Source: Gammaproteobacteria bacterium UBA2679
GTDB lineage: Bacteria; Pseudomonadota; Gammaproteobacteria; Pseudomonadales; Oleiphilaceae
Length of the DNA: 64,000 nucleotides
NCBI GenBank assembly: GCA_002354735.1
Contig: DEMD01000014.1
Span: 89,373 to 153,372 of the forward strand
Direction of reading: 5' to 3'
Shown: positions 48,005 through 55,304 of the stretch, in pieces
Layout of the letters: each line of letters starts with the position of its first letter
How positions within the stretch are numbered: the stretch's first letter is position 1
Program-made: the position numbers and the translations under genes
The notes under the pieces: generated by a model
Database searches by the model: none
The model's input: the letters and a program-made list of their open reading frames with translations, nothing else
What the model was told of the DNA's origin: nothing

Positions 48005-48061
48005 GTATTCACTGACATTTGATCGGGAGGTCTTTGATCTTCCGGCAAGGTTAGCGAAAGA

Positions 48062-48088
48062 AAAACCCTTCCTCGGAAGGGTTTTTTT
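48062..48088 (+). terminator. Intrinsic terminator after PEP-CTERM gene 1
   Basis: AAAACCCTTCC and GGAAGGGTTTT form an 11-bp stem with a 2-nt TC gap (effectively a TCCTCGGA-type loop), followed by more T. A strong rho-independent terminator 58 nt past the stop. Confidence 0.92.
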
Positions 48089-48272
48089 ATGAGCTTTTTT
48101 ATTTCTCTGCTCGTACCCAGCCAGCTCTGTACCAAACGGAATAATCCCTTTGGATAGCCATTGTAACTTTGACGGCGAGCAGTGTAGTGAATTGTAAAAA
48201 CTACCCCCTGAAATGCTGCGTATAATTACGTAGACAGCGTTAAAACCCTATGTAGAACAGGCATCTACAAAG
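48089..48272. other. Gene-free leader region between PEP-CTERM genes 1 and 2
   Basis: 184 bp upstream of the second -24/-12 element. It is AT-rich, with a TACGTA palindrome near 48226-48231. It shares TGTAGAA with the corresponding region of gene 1, at a different distance from the promoter. No reading frame was recognised. Confidence 0.4.
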
Positions 48273-48290
48273 TTGGCACATTTCCTGTAT
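48273..48290 (+). promoter_or_regulatory. Sigma-54-like promoter of PEP-CTERM gene 2
   Basis: TTGGCACATTTCCTGTAT has a perfect -24 element TTGGCAC. At the correct 12-bp distance it has GT (48287-48288) instead of GC. The preceding ACAAAG is identical to that of gene 1. Expected start is near 48300, with a leader of about 90 nt. Confidence 0.65.
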
Positions 48291-48390
48291 GTTAACTTAC
48301 TGCAATACACGGAATGTTTTTGTGAAACGTTGTACCTGTAGACATCAGGATGACAACTCACGACCAACTACAACCTTACAGGGGTTTCTC

Positions 48391-49098
48391 ATGTTTAACT
48401 CAAAATTGGCGCAATCACTCTCTCTTTCGGCTCTGGCTCTTGCAGTCGCACTGCCAGCTTCAGCAGCTGTAATCGAAGGCTTTGACGTTAGCGATGCTGC
48501 CGTCAGTGCGGATGGCAACAGCTTTGGTCTGTGGACCAACACCCTGAACACTGGTGGTGATGTTCATTACTCAATCCAGACAGGCACAACCTTCATCCGT
48601 TCAGATGATGGCACTGCAACCTTCACTGGCACTGCTACCAACCCAAGCGGCGTTGGCGCAATCTTCGACCTGACCTTCACTGGCTTCACTGAAGATTACT
48701 CAGTAGTCAAGACTGGTGGCATGGAAGAGCAGGATGACTGGAAGTTCTACACTGGTCTGACAGCAGACAGCAAAATCACTGTTGATGGCGTAGATTACTT
48801 CGCCCAGTTGGTCGGCGCTCCAGACAACGTTGGCACTATGCCTGTATTCCAGTACGGCACTGGCGCGAACGACAAGACTGCCGACTTTGGTGGTTCTGTA
48901 TGGCTCGATATGTACAATGCTGAAGGCGAAGCCCTTTTCGGTGACAACCACTGGGACATCAACTTCGACCTGACAAACAACCCAGACCTCGTTCCTGACA
49001 ACCCAGGTTCAGGCGTAGACGTACCAGCACCTGCAACACTGGGTCTGCTGGCTCTTGGTGTAGCTGCTCTGAGACTGTCACGTCGCAAGCAAGCATAA
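48391..49098 (+). CDS. PEP-CTERM sorting-signal protein, paralogue 2
   Basis: A 235-residue paralogue of the preceding gene, very similar from DDGTATFTGTATNPSG to the C-terminus. The frame is open from 48289, but ATG 48391 (MFNSKLAQSLSLSALALAVA) has AGGGG at 6 nt and starts the signal peptide. Unlike paralogues 1 and 3, it lacks both cysteines of the N-terminal pair. A GSG-containing insert precedes the sorting motif VPAPATLGLLALGVAALRLS then RRKQA. Codon use is strongly biased, as in paralogue 1. Confidence 0.9.
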   Translation: MFNSKLAQSLSLSALALAVALPASAAVIEGFDVSDAAVSADGNSFGLWTNTLNTGGDVHYSIQTGTTFIRSDDGTATFTGTATNPSGVGAIFDLTFTGFTEDYSVVKTGGMEEQDDWKFYTGLTADSKITVDGVDYFAQLVGAPDNVGTMPVFQYGTGANDKTADFGGSVWLDMYNAEGEALFGDNHWDINFDLTNNPDLVPDNPGSGVDVPAPATLGLLALGVAALRLSRRKQA

Positions 49099-49116
49099 GA
49101 TTTCAAAGATTTGCAG

Positions 49117-49139
49117 AAGCCTCCTTCGGGAGGCTTTTT
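49117..49139 (+). terminator. Intrinsic terminator after PEP-CTERM gene 2
   Basis: An 8-bp stem AAGCCTCC/GGAGGCTT with a stable TTCG tetraloop and trailing T, 19 nt past the stop. Confidence 0.93.
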
Positions 49140-49270
49140 GTTAAGCGTCGATTATCCGCATCTAGTCACTTCCCCAATTGTCCAGAAAGCATACAGATCG
49201 TCTGGCAATGTCTCCGTTCCTACCCTTGTCTATCTTCTAAAGCTGTCGTGAAATCAGTGGGCTATTATTT

Positions 49271-49287
49271 CTGGCCTGGAAAATGCT
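49271..49287 (+). promoter_or_regulatory. Sigma-54-like promoter of PEP-CTERM gene 3
   Basis: CTGGCCTGGAAAATGCT has GG (49273-49274) and GC (49285-49286) 12 bp apart and keeps TGGC, the G before the spacer, and TGC of the consensus. Expected start is near 49298, giving a leader of about 72 nt like the other two genes. Confidence 0.65.
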
Positions 49288-49369
49288 TATGACGGTCAGC
49301 GACGGTCCTTCTCATACCCAACGTCCCCACGTACTCATTCAACACTTGGCTTACACAGGCTGTAAATAA

Positions 49370-50086
49370 ATGAAGGCTGTAATCTCAAAACGTTTTGCAC
49401 TGTCGGCTCTGGCGATGACTTTGTCCATGTCCGTATCGGCTACTGTGATCAGTGGCTACGATGTCACCGATACCGCCAGTAAGGATTGTGGTGGCGCCAG
49501 TCATGGCCTGTATACCAACTCCCTCAAACTGGGTTCCAAGAAGTGCGCAGCGAGATCATATAGCATCGGCAGTGGGTCAACATTTCTGCAGTCAGACGAC
49601 GGTACAGCACGCCTGACGGGAACCGCTTTGAATCCTTATGGAATCAACGCTGCCTTCGATCTCTTGTTCACCGGCTTTACCGAAAGCTATTCAGTCGTCA
49701 AGAAGGGTGGCTCTTCGAATACCGCTGACTGGAATTTCTATACCGGCATGTCGAGCGATAGCCGTATTACTGTGGATGGCATCGACTACTATGCGCAACT
49801 GGTTGCTGCCCCAGGCAAGTCTGGCAAAGCGCCCGTCTTTCAGTTTGGTACGGGTGCCAACGACAAGACCAATGCCTTTGGTGGCTCTGTATGGATGGAT
49901 ATCTATGCCGCCAATGGTAAGCCGCTGTATACCGGTAGCAAGCACTGGGACCTGAACTTCGATTTGAACTACAACGAAGACCTGGTGCCGGATATCAACG
50001 TTCCGACGCCAGCGACGCTCGGTCTGCTGGTGCTTGGCATAGCAGTGACCTGTCTTTCACGCAGGAAGAACAGCCAAGCTTCTTGA
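49370..50086 (+). CDS. PEP-CTERM sorting-signal protein, paralogue 3
   Basis: A 238-residue paralogue, more diverged than the first two. The signal peptide AVISKRFALSALAMTLSMSV is followed by the same beta domain, with the Cys pair (DCGGAS, KKCAAR) retained. The sorting signal is VPTPATLGLLVLGIAVTCLS then RRK. Pro-Thr-Pro replaces Pro-Ala-Pro, and a Cys lies in the hydrophobic helix. Codon bias is less extreme than in paralogues 1 and 2. The ribosome-binding site is weak. Confidence 0.88.
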   Translation: MKAVISKRFALSALAMTLSMSVSATVISGYDVTDTASKDCGGASHGLYTNSLKLGSKKCAARSYSIGSGSTFLQSDDGTARLTGTALNPYGINAAFDLLFTGFTESYSVVKKGGSSNTADWNFYTGMSSDSRITVDGIDYYAQLVAAPGKSGKAPVFQFGTGANDKTNAFGGSVWMDIYAANGKPLYTGSKHWDLNFDLNYNEDLVPDINVPTPATLGLLVLGIAVTCLSRRKNSQAS

Positions 50087-50142
50087 TACAAAGCGCAGGA
50101 AACAGGACAAACTGATCTCGTACCTGTTTTCTGAAGGCAATA

Positions 50143-50174
50143 AAAAAGGCCCTTCCGCAAGGAAGGGCCTTTTT
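50143..50174. terminator. Bidirectional terminator between PEP-CTERM gene 3 and the metalloprotease gene
   Basis: AAAAAGGCCCTTCC, a GCAA loop and GGAAGGGCCTTTTT form a 14-bp perfect stem whose A- and T-tracts serve both strands. It lies 56 nt past gene 3 and 23 nt past the protease stop. Confidence 0.93.
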
Positions 50175-50197
50175 GCGTTCTGGTGTGTCAGGTGTCT

Positions 50198-51445
50198 TTA
50201 GACGCCTTCCAGACCGAAGCGCTGATTGTCGCCACCGTTAGCGCTGTACTGCTGAACCGCTGCGCGGTTGTCATCAGACTGGCCGCGAATGTCCAGGTTC
50301 TTGTAGCTGGCCTTGTTCGATACGCGGAAGTGGCTGCCATCGGCAGTGAGCTTCCACTGCTGGCTAGAGCTGCCGTTGCAGTTTTCCTGGATCGCACGAG
50401 CACGATCACCGTTGCCATCGATAGACAGACACTTGCCTGAGTGACGTGCCTTCAGTGTGAAGTAGCCACCAGAAGTCGCTGAGGCTGTGAAGGCCTGGTT
50501 CGAACCACCGTGGCATGACCACTGGGCGATAGTGGCACCTGAGTAGCTCGCGTTACCGCTTACGTCGATACACTTGCCGCTGTTCTTAGCACGAAGACGG
50601 TAGGTCTTGCCGTCGGTGATTGACGAAGTCGAGCCAGAGCTGGTGTTGTTAGTTGGTGTCGAAGGCGATGTGGTGGTTGTTGAGCCACTCTTGCTCGCGC
50701 GGTAGTTCGAAAGCTCGTTTCGAACGTTCTGAAGTGCTCGAGCTGCGTCAGCTTCATTCGACTTGCCGGCAGGCACGCCACATGGCTTGCCGTTGCATGA
50801 CACGTTAGGGTTGGAGAACTTGCCAATACGGCTTGTGCCGTAGAGGTGAGCATAGGACATGATAGTGGCGAAGGAGTACTCGACACCGTAGCCCAGCGCG
50901 TAGGAGTAGCGCGAGCCGCTAGTCTTGCCCTGCTTGCGCGAGTGGTCAAGACCCATGTTGTGGCCGAGTTCGTGTGCCATGGTCATCGGGCCGCACTTCG
51001 GGCCGACAACACTGTAAGCATATTGGCTGGACATGGTGACATAACCAATGCCGCAATTGGCCTTGTCGCTCATCATGACGACGAAATCGGCGCCCAGGCT
51101 GTCACGCTTGCTGCGAACAGACGAATCTTTCTGCAGGTTGGTGATGAGGTCAGTCACGCTGCTGCCAGACTCACTGTGATATGAAGTGCCAACCAGGTTG
51201 AGCTTGATATCGACTTTCGAGTTGGCGTAATAGCTGTTGATCTGATTGACCCAGCTGCGTGCAACTGTTGAAGGCTCGCCACCAAGCTGTGATTTTGCGC
51301 CGCTATCGTATACCACGAGCACATCCATTGTTGCTGCCTGTGCTGCAGCTGCTGACGCGAGCATACCAGTGCCGAGAATTGCTGTGAGAAGAGGGTTCGC
51401 TGACCGTCGGTGACTCTTTTGGCTCGTGATGTTCGGGTTGTTCAA
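50198..51445 (-). CDS. Secreted metzincin metalloprotease with ricin-type lectin domain
   Basis: A 415-residue exported zinc protease. After a signal peptide (cleavage near AQAA, about residue 38) the catalytic domain starts at once with MDVLVVYDSGA. The zinc site is MAHELGHNMGLDHSR (HExxHxxGxxH), with a Met-turn in FATIMSYAHLYG. The domain resembles M72/M12-type peptidyl-Asp metalloproteases. A Ser/Thr linker joins a ricin B-type beta-trefoil (about 285-415) with three repeats ending NQAF, SQQW and NQRF. No propeptide is encoded; the gene just upstream may supply it. The start is TTG with AGGAGA. Confidence 0.9.
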   Translation of the reverse strand: MNNPNITSQKSHRRSANPLLTAILGTGMLASAAAAQAATMDVLVVYDSGAKSQLGGEPSTVARSWVNQINSYYANSKVDIKLNLVGTSYHSESGSSVTDLITNLQKDSSVRSKRDSLGADFVVMMSDKANCGIGYVTMSSQYAYSVVGPKCGPMTMAHELGHNMGLDHSRKQGKTSGSRYSYALGYGVEYSFATIMSYAHLYGTSRIGKFSNPNVSCNGKPCGVPAGKSNEADAARALQNVRNELSNYRASKSGSTTTTSPSTPTNNTSSGSTSSITDGKTYRLRAKNSGKCIDVSGNASYSGATIAQWSCHGGSNQAFTASATSGGYFTLKARHSGKCLSIDGNGDRARAIQENCNGSSSQQWKLTADGSHFRVSNKASYKNLDIRGQSDDNRAAVQQYSANGGDNQRFGLEGV

Positions 51446-51534
51446 GGTAATTCTCCTATCATCCGTAGTGTTTAGAGGCTGCCCCTCGGGACAGCAGCAA
51501 AGTTCTTGAAATGTTTCGTTCCTGACGCCTGTAA

Positions 51535-52464
51535 TCAGGAATTCTTTTGTTCTGGTGGGTAGACGCGGTCGTCCTCGTCTCCCGGATTGAACAGTGTGCC
51601 GGTCGGAACGATCCAGCCTGCAGCTGCCCGGGACTCGATCATGTATTCGCCGTTTGGCGTGGTGATGCCACCGATGGTGACTGTCTCACCCTGCGTGATC
51701 GATACCTGATTTTCTTGTTCGTAATCCTTTATGCGGCCGAACCAGGTCACTTCACCGGTTTCGCTCACTTCCACGTTGTCCACGACCATTTCCATGCTGC
51801 CACTTTCAAAGGACACAGGCAGTTCCAGCGTGTCGCCAGGGACCAGTGTCTCAATCTTCATCTGATCGACCTTGACGAACTCACGACCGTCGAAACGCTG
51901 TTCCGGGGTCAGGTCGAGCTGGTCACTAGCCTCGGCACTTTCCTGCCATGGGTGCTCTTGGGCCAGGGCTTTCAGAACGGATTCAGGGTCGAAGACCTTG
52001 CCGCCGCGACGAGCCTGCATTTCGAGCATTCTGGTTTCGAGGCTGGGGTAATCAGAGTTGGTATTGAGGGACTGGTACTGGGATTCTTGTGCGGGGGTAA
52101 CAGTGAAGCCGTAATTGCCTGATTCGTCTGCCAGATGCTCCGACTCAAAATCTGTCGGTGCATCGTTCGTCGTCTGGGCCACTGTCCCCTCGAGGCGCTG
52201 TGGGGCCGGCTGGACTGGCGCCTTCATTTGCAACGTATCCGGCTCAGCTACCGGTGCCACCATTGTGGTGACCGCTTCAGCGGAATCGACAACGGGGAGG
52301 GCGACGGTATGGTCGCCAGTAGGGACAGCATCCACAAGTATTGTAAGGGCTACAACAAAAGCGCCTATTGAACCGGTGGTCGAGACCCAGAACAGTGGTC
52401 TGCTGAGAATTCTCTCAGAAGCGTGATCCCGAGCTGTGCTCAGTTTTCTATTCTGCTGCTTCAT
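51535..52464 (-). CDS. Membrane-anchored protein with metalloprotease-propeptide-like domain
   Basis: A 309-residue protein with a cytoplasmic N-terminus, one transmembrane helix (about 25-46) and a periplasmic region. I do not recognise a named family. Residues about 195-295 (VDQMKIETLVPGDTLELP, EVTWFGRIKDYEQENQVSI, IGGITTPNGEYMIES) resemble the N-terminal propeptide found in many secreted metzincins. It lies 89 nt upstream of the propeptide-less protease in the same direction, with GGGAGG before its ATG. A trans-acting inhibitor or folding chaperone for the protease is the working idea. Confidence 0.7.
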   Translation of the reverse strand: MKQQNRKLSTARDHASERILSRPLFWVSTTGSIGAFVVALTILVDAVPTGDHTVALPVVDSAEAVTTMVAPVAEPDTLQMKAPVQPAPQRLEGTVAQTTNDAPTDFESEHLADESGNYGFTVTPAQESQYQSLNTNSDYPSLETRMLEMQARRGGKVFDPESVLKALAQEHPWQESAEASDQLDLTPEQRFDGREFVKVDQMKIETLVPGDTLELPVSFESGSMEMVVDNVEVSETGEVTWFGRIKDYEQENQVSITQGETVTIGGITTPNGEYMIESRAAAGWIVPTGTLFNPGDEDDRVYPPEQKNS

Positions 52465-52646
52465 CGCTGTTGCCTCCCGACTTAATCTCTTATCCGTACA
52501 TGTTCGTAATGTGCGGCAAGATTAACAGGTGGTAGACAGCGAAAAATCGGCCATTGGGCCTAAACTTGGTAAATCCTACAAAACTGTGTAAACCTTTACA
52601 TTCATAGGGTATTTAGCCCATTTACTACACAAAAAGTTACGAGGAC

Positions 52647-53813
52647 TCAGCCTCTGAGGGCCTTCCAGTACAATTTCAGTTCTCGCCAGAAAGGCTGCAA
52701 ATCCCCGCCACGATTGACCTCGTAGCGAGTTCCCGGCTGAAGAATTTTCAGAAACTGTAGTGTCTCGGATATTTTTTGCCGGGATGAATTTTGTCCACGG
52801 AGGACGAGATACAGACGGTCAAAGTCACCCATCAGCCAGCGAAGCCGATTGCCGGTGCGATATTTTTCCGGCCCGCGAGTTTTTCTGCCCATGGTGGCTT
52901 CATGCAGCAGGAAAGGAAAATCCACGCCAGAGTCGATCGCGAGCTGCAGTGATCCCCAGAAGCGCGTATTCACTTCCATTATGTAAGGCGTGCCGTCAGC
53001 CGCCACTTTATATTCCACCATCGCCACGCCATGCCAGTTCACGGCATCGAGGATGCGTTTGCTCTGTGCCAGCAGGGCAGGATCGGTAGCCACGCTTTCA
53101 GAGAGCACGGACACGCCGCCACTGGGTGGACGCTCACGAACACGGCGATGCGTGAAATGAGCGATGCACTCGCCATGGTCATATAGAAGAAAGACACCGG
53201 CGCCGTGACCCTCTATGCACTGTTGCACCATGAACGGATGTTGCTGCAGCGCGGGTTCGTTTTTCAGAATTGCCGTTGCTGCCTCGGCATCAGCGGCGTG
53301 ACGCACCGCCGCGTTGACCCACTGACCGTCAATCTGGATGCGCGACAGGGCAGGTTTGATGATCGCCGGATACGCAAATTTCCTGACATCATCGATTGCC
53401 GCTGCAGCACTGAAATACTGTACACTCTGCGGCGCCGCGACGCCCAGACCGTTACAAAGCGCTACCAATTCAGCCTTGTTGGCAAGCTGCTTGATGGTTG
53501 AAAATGGCGCAAGCGGAAGTCTTGTGTCGGCAAGTTCGTCGCGCCTGGCGAGCAAGGTATATAGCGAGATCTCGGTAACCGGATATAGAACATCGATCGA
53601 GTGCTTTTTTATAAGCGCATTGATTGACGCGAGAAAGGCGTCCGGATCGGATGGCGAGGCGTAGACTTCGCTTTCCGCGCTATATCGTGATGCACCGGCC
53701 AATGTCTCGGCAACGGTATCGGCAGTAATCACGCGGATGCCCCGGCTACCGAGAGAGCGGGTAACAGCCAGTGCGCTGCGCTGCTGTGCGTCGAGAACGA
53801 GAACGGTTTCCAC
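52647..53813 (-). CDS. ATP-grasp family ligase
   Basis: A 388-residue ATP-grasp enzyme of the carbamoyl-phosphate-synthase-like group. An N-terminal pre-ATP-grasp Rossmann region (VLVLDAQQRSALAVTRSLGS) is followed by KFAYPAIIKPALSR, the ATP site FMVQQCIEGHGAGVFLLYDH, and the metal-binding YIMEVNTRFWGSLQLAIDSG. These enzymes join a carboxylate to an amine or thiol through an acyl-phosphate. ATP-grasp genes recur in exosortase loci; the substrate is unknown. It is divergent from the O-antigen-ligase-like gene, with only 48 bp between. Confidence 0.85.
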   Translation of the reverse strand: METVLVLDAQQRSALAVTRSLGSRGIRVITADTVAETLAGASRYSAESEVYASPSDPDAFLASINALIKKHSIDVLYPVTEISLYTLLARRDELADTRLPLAPFSTIKQLANKAELVALCNGLGVAAPQSVQYFSAAAAIDDVRKFAYPAIIKPALSRIQIDGQWVNAAVRHAADAEAATAILKNEPALQQHPFMVQQCIEGHGAGVFLLYDHGECIAHFTHRRVRERPPSGGVSVLSESVATDPALLAQSKRILDAVNWHGVAMVEYKVAADGTPYIMEVNTRFWGSLQLAIDSGVDFPFLLHEATMGRKTRGPEKYRTGNRLRWLMGDFDRLYLVLRGQNSSRQKISETLQFLKILQPGTRYEVNRGGDLQPFWRELKLYWKALRG

Positions 53814-53861
53814 TACATTTTCCTTATTGAGTGCGTTGAGACGTACCGGATTCTAACTGCT

Positions 53862-55304
53862 ATGCGCCAGAATACGACAGCAAACAGATTTAAATCGAAA
53901 GTCGCGGTCGCTCAGGGCGACGATGAGCAAGGTAGTGTCGAGTCACTGGCGAACCTGAGCCCGAAGACGATCTGGCAGTCGGTGCGACGTGAGCATCTGG
54001 CGTTCTGGGCGATTTGTGGGTGGTTGTTTTTTGAGTATATCAAGCCGCAGGCGATCTATCCGTGGATGGATATCCTGCCTTGGTCGCAGACTTGTATTAT
54101 CGGAGCGTTTCTTCTGTCGCTGGCAAAAGGCGATAAGATAGCTGCATCAAAAGGGCTTTTCGGTCTGCATGCTTCAATTCTAGCATTTTTGGTACTTATA
54201 TTAGCCTCCAGTGCGTTTGCCTATAACAGTGCTTTCGCCTTCAGCAAACTGAGTATCATGGGACAGTGGTTCATAATTTATTATCTCGTTCTGAAAATTA
54301 TCAACACTGAAAAACGCTTTCTCATTTTCTTCCTGCTTTACCTGCTCTGCAATTTCAAAATGTCTCAGCATGGTTTCGTGTCCTGGGTCTCTAGAGGTTT
54401 TGCATTCGCGGACTTTGGAGTCACGGGTTCGCCCGGCTGGTTCCAAAACTCCGGTGAGTTTGCCATGCAGATGGCTATCTTTTTGCCAGTGTCTATAGCC
54501 TTCATTAACTCCTTTAAGCACCGATGGTCTAAGCTGCTTTACTATTTTATGCTCTTGTTTCCCATAAGCGCGTTCAGTTGTGTTCTTGCAAGTAGTTCCC
54601 GAGGTGGCGTGTTAGGACTAGTAGCGATGGGTCTTCTCATTCTTTTTCAGAAGAAGAAGATGTTCAAACGGCTGATGGCGGTGCTTTTGATCGTGGGCGT
54701 CGGTTACCTCATGCTGCCAGATAAGTTTAAGGAACGTTTCGAAACGGCCGGCGACGACGGAACGTCAAATCTTCGACTGTTCTACTGGGGCCTTGCAGGA
54801 GATATAGCTGCGGACAATCCATTTCTCGGCATTGGTTATATGAACTGGATACCTTACTATAAGGCATATTATTTCGATCCCTCCATCAAATACAAAGCTG
54901 AGGAAGTGCACAGCACCTACTTTCAAGCGATGTCGGAACTTGGATACACCGGTCTGATCATACTCATTTCGTTCGCGGGAGTTACCTGGCGGCTGAACAG
55001 ATCCACCAGCAAAGCTATGCTGCAGCATGAGGGCGAGGAAATGGCGGACTTCTACCGAAACGTGGCAAAAGGCTTGAATTACGGCTCGTTTAGTTTGTTC
55101 GTAACCTGCGCATTTATCTCGGCGCTATATTACCCATTTTTTTGGATGCAAGGCATATTGTCTGCAACCCTCTACGGAGTCGCACGGTTGCGCTATTCGC
55201 CTGTGAAAAATGCAGCTCGAATAGTAAAACCTTCCGCGCAACAGAAATCCACTAAGCTGCCAGCGTTTCCAGCTAAGCCGTCCAGACTCACGAGCGGTAA
55301 GTAA
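53862..55304 (+). CDS. O-antigen ligase/Wzy-like membrane protein
   Basis: A 480-residue polytopic protein with about ten or more helices and the Wzy_C-type periplasmic loop, with SSSRGGVLGLVAMGLLILFQ (the RG motif) and NPFLGIGYMNWIP followed by HSTYFQAMSELGYTG (conserved His). It is either a polymerase or a ligase for the local glycan. It starts an overlapping gene series (TAATG with the next gene) that is more AT-rich than the core genes. Confidence 0.85.
   Translation: MRQNTTANRFKSKVAVAQGDDEQGSVESLANLSPKTIWQSVRREHLAFWAICGWLFFEYIKPQAIYPWMDILPWSQTCIIGAFLLSLAKGDKIAASKGLFGLHASILAFLVLILASSAFAYNSAFAFSKLSIMGQWFIIYYLVLKIINTEKRFLIFFLLYLLCNFKMSQHGFVSWVSRGFAFADFGVTGSPGWFQNSGEFAMQMAIFLPVSIAFINSFKHRWSKLLYYFMLLFPISAFSCVLASSSRGGVLGLVAMGLLILFQKKKMFKRLMAVLLIVGVGYLMLPDKFKERFETAGDDGTSNLRLFYWGLAGDIAADNPFLGIGYMNWIPYYKAYYFDPSIKYKAEEVHSTYFQAMSELGYTGLIILISFAGVTWRLNRSTSKAMLQHEGEEMADFYRNVAKGLNYGSFSLFVTCAFISALYYPFFWMQGILSATLYGVARLRYSPVKNAARIVKPSAQQKSTKLPAFPAKPSRLTSGK

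Noticed and set aside
47306..49098. Tandem near-repeats as a mobile element or CRISPR-like array
   Set aside because: The repetition is due to paralogous PEP-CTERM coding sequences with normal start, stop and terminator signals.
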